Assembly: GCF_016107555.1 (NCBI RefSeq)
Contig: NZ_JABASU010000012.1
Location: 1 to 64,000 of the forward strand
Reading direction: 5' to 3'
Origin: Psychrobacter celer
Lineage (GTDB): Bacteria > Pseudomonadota > Gammaproteobacteria > Pseudomonadales > Moraxellaceae
DNA: 64,000 nt
In this document: in pieces, positions 52,359 through 60,818 of the stretch
Numbering within the stretch: the first letter of the stretch is position 1
How the letters are laid out: every line of letters starts with the position of its first letter
Translations under genes and position numbers: made by a program
The notes under the pieces: model-generated
What the model was told of the DNA's origin: nothing
What the model saw: the letters and a program-made list of their open reading frames with translations, nothing else
The model's database searches: none

Positions 52359-53588
52359 ATGATAGCCATGTTTAATTTTATGAAAAAAAAATCCAAAGCC
52401 GAAACACCGCAGCAGCGCGCCGAGCGTGATAGCGCAGTTGATAAAGTCTTGCTCGGCTATGAAGTCGGCACCGTTAGCATTGCCACGATGGTGACGGGGC
52501 TTGAGCGCGATGGGCAAGTGCTCACCTTAGATTTGCGCTTACCCAAAGACAGTAACCCTGAACAGATACAACAGGAGCTGGGTCAACTGCTGCATCCGCA
52601 TGGTATCAGAACCATTCATATGAATGTGCGCCTACCAGCCGATGTTAAAGGTGCTGGTGCAAGCTTGCCCAAATCGATGCCAAAGACGACAGATGCCATG
52701 GCCACTCACGCCAAACCTGCTACCCAAGCAGAGCAAGAACCGACAAGCGGCGAGCCGCCAATTACTAAGGCTGCGCCAACGCAAGCATCGCTGGCAGCGC
52801 ACCCACGTATTCGTCATATCATTGTGGTGGCCTCAGGCAAAGGCGGCGTTGGCAAATCAACGACGACAGTCAATATTGCTTTGGCATTACAAAAGCTTGG
52901 CAACCGTGTGGGCGTGCTAGATGCCGATATCTATGGCCCTAGTATGCCAACGATGCTGGGTGTGGCGGATATCAAGCCTGAGCTAGAAAACGAGCAGTTT
53001 GTGCCTGTCGAAGCGCACAGTATGGCCATGCTATCGATAGGTAGCTTGCTCGATAGTGACAACACTCCTGTCGCGTGGCGCGGCCCCAAGGCCACGGGCG
53101 CCCTGATGCAGCTATACAATCAAACCAACTGGCCACAATTGGACTATTTGGTGATTGATATGCCACCAGGTACAGGTGATATTCAGCTGACATTGGCGCA
53201 GCGTATTCCTGTCACAGGGGCGGTGATTGTGACAACACCACAGCATGTGGCCTTGATGGATGCGCAAAAGGGCGTTGAGATGTTTAACAAAACCAATATC
53301 CCCGTATTGGGTGTGGTGGAAAACATGGCGCTGCATACCTGTAGTAACTGCAACCATACCGAGGCCATCTTTGGCAGCGGTGGCGGCAAGTTTATCGCAG
53401 AGCAATATCAGGTGCCGCTACTAGGCCAGTTGCCACTTGCCAGTGGTATCCGCGCCCAAGTGGACAAAGGGGTGCCAAGCGTCTTGGCTGACGATGAGTT
53501 TGCCTCTTATTATTTGAGCATTGCCAAAAACATCGAAGCCAACATTGCAAAATTTGCCAAACCAGTCGATGATAAGCGAATTTTTTGA
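52359..53588 (+). CDS. apbC: Mrp/ApbC iron-sulfur carrier ATPase
   Basis: A 409-residue Mrp/NBP35-type P-loop ATPase. The N-terminal MIP18/DUF59-like part spans residues about 20-95, then a variable Pro/Ala/Gln linker, and the ATPase core with the deviant Walker A SGKGGVGKST (about 164-173), DADIYGPSMPTMLG, VIDMPPGTGD and VENMALHTCSNCNH, whose CxxC can bridge an Fe-S cluster. ApbC carries and inserts Fe-S clusters in the cytosol. AGGTAGTC precedes the ATG at 52359; an ATG three codons on is an alternative. Confidence 0.93.
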   Translation: MIAMFNFMKKKSKAETPQQRAERDSAVDKVLLGYEVGTVSIATMVTGLERDGQVLTLDLRLPKDSNPEQIQQELGQLLHPHGIRTIHMNVRLPADVKGAGASLPKSMPKTTDAMATHAKPATQAEQEPTSGEPPITKAAPTQASLAAHPRIRHIIVVASGKGGVGKSTTTVNIALALQKLGNRVGVLDADIYGPSMPTMLGVADIKPELENEQFVPVEAHSMAMLSIGSLLDSDNTPVAWRGPKATGALMQLYNQTNWPQLDYLVIDMPPGTGDIQLTLAQRIPVTGAVIVTTPQHVALMDAQKGVEMFNKTNIPVLGVVENMALHTCSNCNHTEAIFGSGGGKFIAEQYQVPLLGQLPLASGIRAQVDKGVPSVLADDEFASYYLSIAKNIEANIAKFAKPVDDKRIF

Positions 53589-53670
53589 TAAGTTTTGCGC
53601 GCTACTCGAATAATAGTAAAATAGCCTAAGCATGTTTTTCCATAAAGAACGTGGTTTACAGCAAGGAAGT

Positions 53671-54099
53671 ATGGTGAGCATATCAATTTATCGGCGTCAT
53701 TTAGACGATATTCCCAAGCAGTATCTGTTATTGAAACTGTTGCGCCCGCCGATATATGTGATTGAGCTTTCAAACAATCAAATAATTGCTGTTTGCTATT
53801 ACAAAGACGGTAGTAGCAAACGGTATCAAATCAACGCCGAGTTTAGCAATCGCCGTATGGTGATCGCTGATTTTAATAAGTTTTCAGCAGTGTTGGCTGA
53901 ATTATTAAAAAAGTTTCCTCGGCACTTTTTATGGATGAGCGCGATAGCCGCTACTGATGTGACACAAAAGCTGACAGATGGTTTGACCGATATAGAGATT
54001 AAGGTGATAAGAGAAGCCATTTGGGTGTCTGCAAGACAAGCAAAAAGAAGCGTCGTAAGCACCACCGTTGGCTACCAAGGACAGGTAGTCTCACGATAA
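53671..54099 (+). CDS. Hypothetical protein
   Basis: A 142-residue protein I do not recognise. The N-terminal half looks beta-rich (YLLLKLLRPPIYVIELSNNQIIAVCYYKDGS), the rest helical, with a basic C-terminus (SARQAKRS). No signal or membrane segment. The ATG at 53671 is chosen for the AAGGA just upstream, although spacing is short; GTG at 53674 or the upstream ATG at 53632 are alternatives. It lies 80 bases after apbC and 23 bases before the DUF2804 gene, so the two are likely read together. Confidence 0.6.
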   Translation: MVSISIYRRHLDDIPKQYLLLKLLRPPIYVIELSNNQIIAVCYYKDGSSKRYQINAEFSNRRMVIADFNKFSAVLAELLKKFPRHFLWMSAIAATDVTQKLTDGLTDIEIKVIREAIWVSARQAKRSVVSTTVGYQGQVVSR

Positions 54100-54122
54100 A
54101 ATTTGGCTAGGATACCTCACTT

Positions 54123-55244
54123 ATGAACCAAAACCCCAGCCCTAACGCACAAAATCAGCCGCACTCACCTGTGGGTGCAAGACCAGTTATTGAACAGCTT
54201 ATCCAAGAGGGACAGCCCACTTTTGGGGTGTTTACGCAAGTCAAAAGCATCAATTATCTTGACTACCACAGTCATCTGATCTCGCAAAAGACGCTGCCAA
54301 ACTGGCGAAAAGATCTCAAAGCCAATCAATTTTGCTTTATCCAAATTATCCAGCCGCCTTATCGCATCTGTTTGGCACTGGCGACCATCAAGCTTGCCAC
54401 CAGTGCCTTTGTTTATCTTTATAACGATGAGACTGATGAGCTAGAGGTTTGTGAAGCTTTGCAGCCTTTGACGCGGCAGACGCAGCTAATAGGTGATTGC
54501 TATCAAGGGCGAATGGCATTTACCCATAATAAGCTGACCGTAACATTGGATTTTACGCCTTCACAAATCGTAGTAGCATTGGATAGTAAACACATTACGC
54601 TTGATGCGATGCTACAGCGGCAAACGCAGCCACTTGCGATCTGCACCCCAACGGGCAGGCGCGGCTGGACATACACACAAAAAGAGCCACTGACAGCAGT
54701 CATGGGACACATGTGCATCAAAGAAGCATCAATATTTAATATCGCTGCGGTTACGGCTGGCAGCCAAACCAAGCAAATAGACTTTGATGCGTCTGCAATT
54801 GCCAATCTAGATTGGACGCTGGGCTATATGCGCCGCGAGACCAGTTGGTTTTGGACATGTATCAATCACTACTTGCCCGATGGTCGCCATTTTTTATTGA
54901 ACTTATCGATGGGTGTCAATGAAACGGGTATGAGCGAAAATGCCTGCTGGCTAGATGGGCAGATACATTATCTACCGCCTGTGATGTTTGTACGTCAGGC
55001 CTTGCAGGCAGCTGTGCCAAGTACTTGGCGTGTTTATCATCAAAACCTTGGCTGGAGCAATGTCGATATTGATTTGACCTTTACGCCCATGACTGTCTAT
55101 CAAAAAACCGATAACTTTGGCGTGCTGGCCAGTATTTTTGAGCAATGGCTTGGCTGGTATAGTGGGGAGATACGGCTGGGCGATACCGTCATCAGGCTCG
55201 ATCATGTCATGGGGTTGGCAGAAGACCATTTTGCCAAATGGTAG
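54123..55244 (+). CDS. DUF2804 family protein
   Basis: A 373-residue protein with the DUF2804 pattern: WRKDLKANQFCFIQI in the first third, LDWTLGYMRRETSWFWTC (about residues 225-242), GRHFLLNLSMGVNETGMSENACWLDGQIHYLPPV and a C-terminal FEQWLGWYSGEI. These proteins have a lipocalin-like beta architecture and unknown function. No signal peptide is present. No strong ribosome site is seen before the ATG, which fits coupling to the upstream hypothetical gene. Confidence 0.82.
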   Translation: MNQNPSPNAQNQPHSPVGARPVIEQLIQEGQPTFGVFTQVKSINYLDYHSHLISQKTLPNWRKDLKANQFCFIQIIQPPYRICLALATIKLATSAFVYLYNDETDELEVCEALQPLTRQTQLIGDCYQGRMAFTHNKLTVTLDFTPSQIVVALDSKHITLDAMLQRQTQPLAICTPTGRRGWTYTQKEPLTAVMGHMCIKEASIFNIAAVTAGSQTKQIDFDASAIANLDWTLGYMRRETSWFWTCINHYLPDGRHFLLNLSMGVNETGMSENACWLDGQIHYLPPVMFVRQALQAAVPSTWRVYHQNLGWSNVDIDLTFTPMTVYQKTDNFGVLASIFEQWLGWYSGEIRLGDTVIRLDHVMGLAEDHFAKW

Positions 55245-55517
55245 CCTAGAGGTCTTGCCTGCTTTTTATAAAGTTACTCGGTTGACTCGGGCGTTAAAAG
55301 TTTGATTGTCAAGTAGTTTGGGTGTTAAGGGTTTGGCTATTAAATGGTTTGCATGATAAATAGTGACAGCTCTATAAATTCAGCGCTCAATTCCGTATAA
55401 TCACCGCTACCAATATACGAAGCGTGTCTCTTAGAGGGTGACAATCATGACAGCCTCTGGGTCATTGATGCGCTATCGTCAGCGCCTAACCCCTATATTA
55501 TTTGCTAAGGAACAAAA

Positions 55518-56093
55518 ATGTCTATCAAATCTGACCGCTGGATTCGCAAAATGGCTGAAGAACATGGCATGATTGAGCCATTTGAGGCGGGTCAAGTACG
55601 TTTCAACGATGCAGGCGAGCGTTTGGTCAGCTACGGCACATCAAGCTACGGATACGATGTACGCTGTGCCCCTGAGTTTAAAGTTTTTACCAATGTACAC
55701 TCTGTGGTGGTCGATCCCAAAAACTTCGATGATAAAAGCTTTATCGATATCGTTGGTGATGAGTGCATCATTCCGCCCAACTCATTTGCGCTGGCGCGTA
55801 CCGTTGAGTACTTTCGTATACCACGCGATGTCCTGACTATTTGTCTTGGTAAATCTACTTATGCACGCTGCGGCATCATCGTCAACGTCACACCACTTGA
55901 GCCTGAGTGGGAAGGGCATGTAACGCTTGAGTTTAGTAATACCACCAATCTACCTGCGCGCATTTATGCAGGTGAAGGGGTTGCACAGATGCTGTTTTTC
56001 CAAAGTGATAGCGATGATGTTTGTGAAACCAGCTATAAAGACCGTGGCGGCAAGTACCAAGGTCAACGCGGTGTCACGCTGCCAAGAACGTAG
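55518..56093 (+). CDS. dcd: dCTP deaminase
   Basis: A 191-residue homotrimeric enzyme that deaminates dCTP to dUTP, supplying dUMP for thymidylate synthesis. Seen: [13 protein letters not shown] at the N-terminus, [20 protein letters not shown], the catalytic segment [43 protein letters not shown] (with the catalytic Glu in PLEPEWEG), and [19 protein letters not shown] at the C-terminus. Length is normal. CTAAGGAAC precedes the ATG. The 270 bases upstream hold no recognised feature. Confidence 0.96.
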   Translation: MSIKSDRWIRKMAEEHGMIEPFEAGQVRFNDAGERLVSYGTSSYGYDVRCAPEFKVFTNVHSVVVDPKNFDDKSFIDIVGDECIIPPNSFALARTVEYFRIPRDVLTICLGKSTYARCGIIVNVTPLEPEWEGHVTLEFSNTTNLPARIYAGEGVAQMLFFQSDSDDVCETSYKDRGGKYQGQRGVTLPRT

Positions 56094-56176
56094 TCGGCAG
56101 CCGCTCAATTATTGCTGTTTGGCGCTAGCTTAGGTCTTTAGTCTTATAGAGTAGAGTTATAGAGTGTTAAATAAGC

Positions 56177-56212
56177 AAAAAGCCAGTCATGGTTCATACG
56201 ACTGGCTTTTTT
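56177..56212. terminator. Bidirectional terminator
   Basis: Stem AAAAAGCCAGTC/GACTGGCTTTTT around an 11-base loop, lying between the convergent dcd (plus) and sspB (minus). Confidence 0.88.
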
Positions 56213-56245
56213 GTGGGCTAAAAACTAAGGTGTTAGAGGTTTTTG

Positions 56246-56671
56246 TTACTTTAAGACTTTTAGACCCGCTTTGTTATCGCGTTTGGGTTTGGGCTTGTCA
56301 GACTTGGGCGTCGTGTGCTGCTCTTCTGGCACATAATTGTCATACTCGTTTGGATCAAAAAACATGCCTTGCGAGTTTTCTTTGGCATAGATACCCATCA
56401 CCGCCGTCAATGGCACCCAAATCTCTTGTGAGACGCCACCAAAACGAGCGCTAAACTGGATATAGTCATTGTCTATACGCATATTGCCTGTCGCACGGCT
56501 GGCAATATTGAGCACAATACGGCCATCTTGCACATGTTCGGTTGGTACCTGGACGTTTTTGGCCGTCGCATCGACCATCAGATAGGGCGTCAGCGCATTG
56601 TCCTCTATCCATTGATAAAGGGCGCGTACCATATATGGACGAGTTGGGGTGAGAGAAGTGGTATCGCTCAT
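56246..56671 (-). CDS. sspB: ClpXP specificity-enhancing factor SspB
   Basis: A 141-residue adaptor that delivers ssrA-tagged and other substrates to ClpXP. Seen: RPYMVRALYQWIEDNALTPYLMVDA, VPTEHVQDGRIVLNIASRAT, FSARFGGVSQEIWVPLTAVMGIYAKENSQGMFF, then a charged flexible linker and the C-terminal ClpX-docking tail GLKVLK. Length slightly short of the enteric protein. It follows sspA on the same strand after a 190-base gap, the usual order. Confidence 0.95.
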   Translation of the reverse strand: MSDTTSLTPTRPYMVRALYQWIEDNALTPYLMVDATAKNVQVPTEHVQDGRIVLNIASRATGNMRIDNDYIQFSARFGGVSQEIWVPLTAVMGIYAKENSQGMFFDPNEYDNYVPEEQHTTPKSDKPKPKRDNKAGLKVLK

Positions 56672-56861
56672 CTAATGATTTCCTATACTAAATATGGGTT
56701 AAGAGATAAACGGTCATCTGTGACAACAGTCTACTATTTTAAATAATACATTGTTTGCAACAGACAAGTATGGCGGGACTAATTTTCGCATTGTCACTGT
56801 CTGTTTGGTTTTTATTCTTTTTACACTTTTTATTCTAAGACAGACATCGAGCGTTGTCTAA

Positions 56862-57476
56862 TTAGCGCACACTTCTTTGGAAGCTCTCGCGCTCAAAGAT
56901 ACGCTGCTGATAGTCCAATAAAGGCCGACTGATCGCATGCGGTAGCGCTATGCCCATGTCTTCTAGTCGCCACAGTAAAGGCGCTAACAACACGTCACAC
57001 CAGCCAAAGTCATCTGCCATAAAATAAGGCTTATGTGCAAACAAAGGCGCAAGCGTGATTAAAGAATCACTGAGCTGTTTTTTGGCAATGACAGCTTTCG
57101 CTTTATTAAAACTATCAGGATGTGTCAGTAGCTGCTTGCCGAGCACCAGCCAATCATGCTGGATGCGCCATGCCAATTGGCGAAACTGTGCGCGCTCTTG
57201 CGGAGCTTCAGGGAGCAGCTTATTGGTATGGTAGCGCTCTTCTAAGTATTCAAAAATCACGTTGATTTCATAAAGGGCAATATCACGTTGCTGCAACACA
57301 GGCAGGGTATGATAAGGGTTTAGCTCAGTCAAGTCCTCGGGGCGCTCAGAGTGCAAACGTGACAAGTAATAATCGAGCTTTTTTTCTTCAAGTAATAGGC
57401 GTACCACATGACTGTCGTAGCCGTCATCAGCATATAAGATTAGCTGACTACTTGGAATGTCGTTTGCATCAATCAT
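56862..57476 (-). CDS. sspA: Stringent starvation protein A
   Basis: A 204-residue glutathione-transferase-fold protein that binds RNA polymerase and affects stress gene transcription. The N-terminal thioredoxin-like domain has LYADDGYDSHVVRLLLEEKKLDYYLSRLHSERPEDLTELNPYHTLPVLQQRDIALYE, which lacks the usual catalytic residue, as expected for SspA; the rest is the all-helical GST C-domain with DFGWCDVLLAPLLWRL. It precedes sspB. The promoter is likely in 57477-57740. Confidence 0.93.
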   Translation of the reverse strand: MIDANDIPSSQLILYADDGYDSHVVRLLLEEKKLDYYLSRLHSERPEDLTELNPYHTLPVLQQRDIALYEINVIFEYLEERYHTNKLLPEAPQERAQFRQLAWRIQHDWLVLGKQLLTHPDSFNKAKAVIAKKQLSDSLITLAPLFAHKPYFMADDFGWCDVLLAPLLWRLEDMGIALPHAISRPLLDYQQRIFERESFQRSVR

Positions 57477-57741
57477 GAAAGCCTAATGTTCATAGTAAAG
57501 GGTGTCATCGTAAACAAAGTAGAGCCGATTATCAAGCCAGCGTACGTAAACACGATGGGTGGATGCCGTATGGATAGGTGTTTGTTCTATTGTCAGTCTT
57601 TATTGTCTTATCAGTCTCTATTACCTACGCTATCCTCGATTCGATATAAAAACGTTTCATTGAGCGACTTGATAGCCATGTATCTGATTTACTTGGGTCA
57701 AACTATATAGTAGCACGTACAAAATACGGTGCGGCAAAATG

Positions 57742-57772
57742 AAAAAAGGCACTACCCAAGTAGTGCCTTTTT
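57742..57772. terminator. Bidirectional terminator
   Basis: Stem AAAAAGGCACTAC/GTAGTGCCTTTTT with a CCAA loop. It is 50 bases past petC on the minus strand. The rest of the 350-base gap to sspA (57477-57823) shows no further feature. Confidence 0.9.
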
Positions 57773-57823
57773 GTGTCTATTATGACCAATTTTTTATAGC
57801 GATAGGCTATGTTTAGGATGCTG

Positions 57824-58537
57824 TTATTTTACGTCTTTCCAGAACTCTTTATTGAGTAAGTAAACTGGGATCAGTAATACTAACAAGAATAAAATCACAA
57901 AAAAGCCAATCACTTGACGGTCATGACGGGCAGGTTCTGCCATCCACGCCATAAAGTTGACTAAGTCACCAACTTCAGATTCAAACTCTTCAGCACTAAG
58001 CTCTTCTTGCATGTTATGCAATACGTGCGGCATCGCCGCGTTTGCCAGCACTAAGTTGTTTGAGCCCCAAGGACGGCTTGGATCTTCATAAAATGACAAT
58101 AGATAAGTATAAACCCAGTCATCACCGCGTAGTCTGGTTTCAAGCGACAGGTCTGGTGGCGCCGCACCAAACCATGCGGCTTGAACCTCAGGGTCAATCT
58201 CCGCTGTGATATGGTCACCGATTTGATCGGTGGTGACCATTAGGTATTTTTCGACCAGCTCAGGTGGAATATCCAAGTCTTTGGCGATGCGTGAATGACG
58301 AACGTACTGTGCAGAATGACAACCAGCACAGTAGTTCATAAAGATTTTTGCACCGTTTTGTAGCGAGCCTTTATTGGTAAAGTCAATGGGGGCTTCACTA
58401 CAAGCCAAATGTTCTACCACGCCGTCGGCATTGGTAAAAGTACCACATCCGCCGCCTGCTGCCAGCGCACTACCAGCAGTCAAACTCAATGCCGCGCCTA
58501 AGCCTAGACCAGCTAGGGATTTGATTAGCGTGCTCAT
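57824..58537 (-). CDS. petC: Cytochrome c1 of the bc1 complex
   Basis: A 237-residue membrane-anchored cytochrome. The signal peptide ends near ALAAGGG; haem motif CAGCH (about residues 51-55) in MNYCAGCHSAQYVRHSRIAKDL; later GSNNLVLANAAMPHVLHNMQ contains the probable Met ligand; and a C-terminal helix VIGFFVILFLLVLLIPVYLL anchors it. It passes electrons from the Rieske protein to soluble cytochrome c. Its ATG overlaps the petB stop by one base (TAATG), the last gene of petABC. Confidence 0.95.
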   Translation of the reverse strand: MSTLIKSLAGLGLGAALSLTAGSALAAGGGCGTFTNADGVVEHLACSEAPIDFTNKGSLQNGAKIFMNYCAGCHSAQYVRHSRIAKDLDIPPELVEKYLMVTTDQIGDHITAEIDPEVQAAWFGAAPPDLSLETRLRGDDWVYTYLLSFYEDPSRPWGSNNLVLANAAMPHVLHNMQEELSAEEFESEVGDLVNFMAWMAEPARHDRQVIGFFVILFLLVLLIPVYLLNKEFWKDVK

Positions 58538-59763
58538 TAGTGACCTCCGGTAACGCGTTCTGGTGGCTGTTTACACTTCTCGATGGCAGTGTAAAACGGC
58601 ATCAACAAGAAGAACAAGAAATATAGAATCGTGAAGACACGAGCCATAATAGTCGCAGTTGGCGTCGCAGGTGTTGCACCTAAATAGCCAAGTACGATAA
58701 AGCTAATAGCAAAGACAGTTAGTGCAATCTTAGACAAGATACCTTTGTAGCGTATTGAGCGTACAGGTGATCTGTCGAGCCACGGTATCAAGAATAGTAC
58801 AGCGATGGCCGCACCCATGGCGATGACCCCGCCCAGCTTACTTGGAACCGCACGCAAGATGGCATAGAACGGTGTGTAGTACCATACTGGTGCAATGTGT
58901 GCTGGTGTTTTCAGTGAGTTCGCTGCTTCAAAGTTAGGTGGCTCAAGGAAATAACCGCCGCCTTCAGGGAAGAAGAACACCACCGCAAAGAAACAGATAA
59001 AGAATACTACGATACCCACCATATCATGCACAGTGTAGTATGGATGGAATTCGATACCGTCTAATGGTACGCCATTTTTGTCTTTTAGCTTCTTAATATC
59101 GATACCATCAGGGTTGTTAGAACCTACATGGTGCAATGCGACAATGTGCATGAAGACCAAGCCCACAAGGACCAATGGAATAGCGACAACGTGTAGCGCA
59201 AAGAAGCGGTTTAGGGTGATACCTGAGATGATATAGTCACCACGTACCCATTCAGCAAGACCGTCACCAATTACCGGCAGCGCCGCAGGAAGGTTTAAGA
59301 TAACCTGAGCACCCCAGAATGACATGTTGCCCCAAGGTAGTAGGTATCCAAAGAAACCTTCGGCCATAAGAGCCAAATAGATGCCCATACCGATGAGCCA
59401 AATAAGCTCACGAGGTTTTTGATATGAGCCGTAGAGCAGTGCTCTAAACATATGCAAATACACCACGACAAAGAACGCTGAGGCGCCAGTCGAGTGCATA
59501 TAACGGATGAGCCAACCGCCTTTGACATCACGCATGATGTATTCTACAGACGCAAATGCGCCCTCGGCACTAGGGTTGTACATCATCGTCAGCCAAATAC
59601 CGGTCACCAACTGGTTGACCAATACGACCATTGACAATACGCCAAAGAAGTACCAAAAGTTAAAGTTCTTTGGTGCATAGTACTTTGACATGTGGTATTC
59701 ATAGGTTTCAGTCGCTGGGAAACGCGCGTCCACCCAATGCATTAACTTTTTACCCATACTCAT
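58537..59763 (-). CDS. petB: Cytochrome b of the bc1 complex
   Basis: About 408 residues, a full-length bacterial cytochrome b with eight helices. The haem-ligand His pairs are visible in YMHSTGASAFFVVVYLHMFRAL and FFALHVVAIPLVLVGLVFMHIVALHHVG, and the quinol-site loop PxWY-type motif in AHIAPVWYYTPFYAILRAVPSK. It carries out quinol oxidation and quinone reduction in the inner membrane. The start at 59763 (MSMGKKLMHW) is supported by GGGGAGG 7 bases upstream, overlapping the end of petA; an upstream start would overlap petA. Confidence 0.96.
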   Translation of the reverse strand: MSMGKKLMHWVDARFPATETYEYHMSKYYAPKNFNFWYFFGVLSMVVLVNQLVTGIWLTMMYNPSAEGAFASVEYIMRDVKGGWLIRYMHSTGASAFFVVVYLHMFRALLYGSYQKPRELIWLIGMGIYLALMAEGFFGYLLPWGNMSFWGAQVILNLPAALPVIGDGLAEWVRGDYIISGITLNRFFALHVVAIPLVLVGLVFMHIVALHHVGSNNPDGIDIKKLKDKNGVPLDGIEFHPYYTVHDMVGIVVFFICFFAVVFFFPEGGGYFLEPPNFEAANSLKTPAHIAPVWYYTPFYAILRAVPSKLGGVIAMGAAIAVLFLIPWLDRSPVRSIRYKGILSKIALTVFAISFIVLGYLGATPATPTATIMARVFTILYFLFFLLMPFYTAIEKCKQPPERVTGGH

Positions 59764-59764
59764 A

Positions 59765-60349
59765 TTAAGCCTCCCCAACCGTCAAGATGGTACCTTCCAT
59801 GCTATATTCTGGAACAGGTAAATTCAGCGGTGCAGGAACGCCACTATAGACACGGCCTGCTAAGTCATATTTTGATCCGTGACAGGGGCAAAAAAAGCCG
59901 CCGTACCAGTCGTTACCACCCAAATCGGCTGCGCCCACATCAGGACGGTAGTTCGGTGCACAGCCTAAATGCGTACACACGCCTTCGACCACCAAGACTT
60001 CTGGTGTCAAAGAACGCTCTGGGTTTTGGCAATACTCTGGTTGTAGCGATGCTTCTGAATTAGGGTCAGATAGTAATGGCTTAACTGACTCAAGCGTGCT
60101 CAACATGTCTTCGGTACGTTTTACCACAAAGATCGGTTTACCGCGATATTTGACGACAATCATCTGTCCCGCTTCAATAGAGCTGATATCTTGGGTGACT
60201 GCAGCCCCTGCAGCCTCAGCTTTGGCGCTCGGGTACCAAGAGCGGACAAAAGGTGTTGCCACAGCAGCTACCCCAGCTGCACCAATTGCGGCAGTTGAGG
60301 CAATAAGAACTCTACGGCGTTGTACGTTAACGCCTTCGGCTTGGCTCAT
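59765..60349 (-). CDS. petA: Rieske iron-sulfur subunit of the bc1 complex
   Basis: A 194-residue protein with a twin-Arg-type leader/anchor (VNVQRRRVLIASTAAIGAAGVAAVATPFV, residues about 8-36), a flexible hinge and the Rieske domain with CTHLGCAP (about 130-137) and CPCHGSKYD (about 153-161) binding the 2Fe-2S cluster. First gene of petA-petB-petC. GGAGGAAGTATTA precedes its ATG, a strong ribosome site. Confidence 0.96.
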   Translation of the reverse strand: MSQAEGVNVQRRRVLIASTAAIGAAGVAAVATPFVRSWYPSAKAEAAGAAVTQDISSIEAGQMIVVKYRGKPIFVVKRTEDMLSTLESVKPLLSDPNSEASLQPEYCQNPERSLTPEVLVVEGVCTHLGCAPNYRPDVGAADLGGNDWYGGFFCPCHGSKYDLAGRVYSGVPAPLNLPVPEYSMEGTILTVGEA

Positions 60350-60818
60350 TAATACTTCCTCCAGGTGAATGAAATGGGATTATCCCACACTGGGTTTGTG
60401 GCTTAGAAAATATACAATATCAAGCCACTTTAGCTGTGCCTAATTTTGCTAATTGTTGCTATTCTAAGCTATTTCGGTGATAAAATAAATTATTGCGTTA
60501 AAAATAAAGCAACCTTGAGAGAACACAGTATAAGGTTGAACAGGGTAACCCATACAAAAAAGCTGGATTATCAACGTCTAACATCCGTTTTGTTTCGATA
60601 AAGGGCGCAAAGGCGCTTCAAAGGTTTTGCAAACGATGGTCACGTGATGACCTTATAATCAATAAGGATATTCAGCAATAGCGAATGATACTTGAAATTC
60701 AGGCAATGTTCACTAACTTTCAGTACTTAAGCGTTAAGTCTCTCATCGTCAATCAACAATCACCACTTTAGCGACAAAAGCGGTGATCTTTTATTATCCT
60801 AAACGCGTCTTTAGGCGA
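60350..60818. other. Intergenic region with petA promoter
   Basis: About 470 bases between uup (ending, minus) and petA (starting, minus). An ATCACC/GGTGAT inverted repeat at about 60759-60792 near the uup end may be a weak terminator. The petABC promoter should lie in 60350-60600. Nothing else was recognised. Confidence 0.4.
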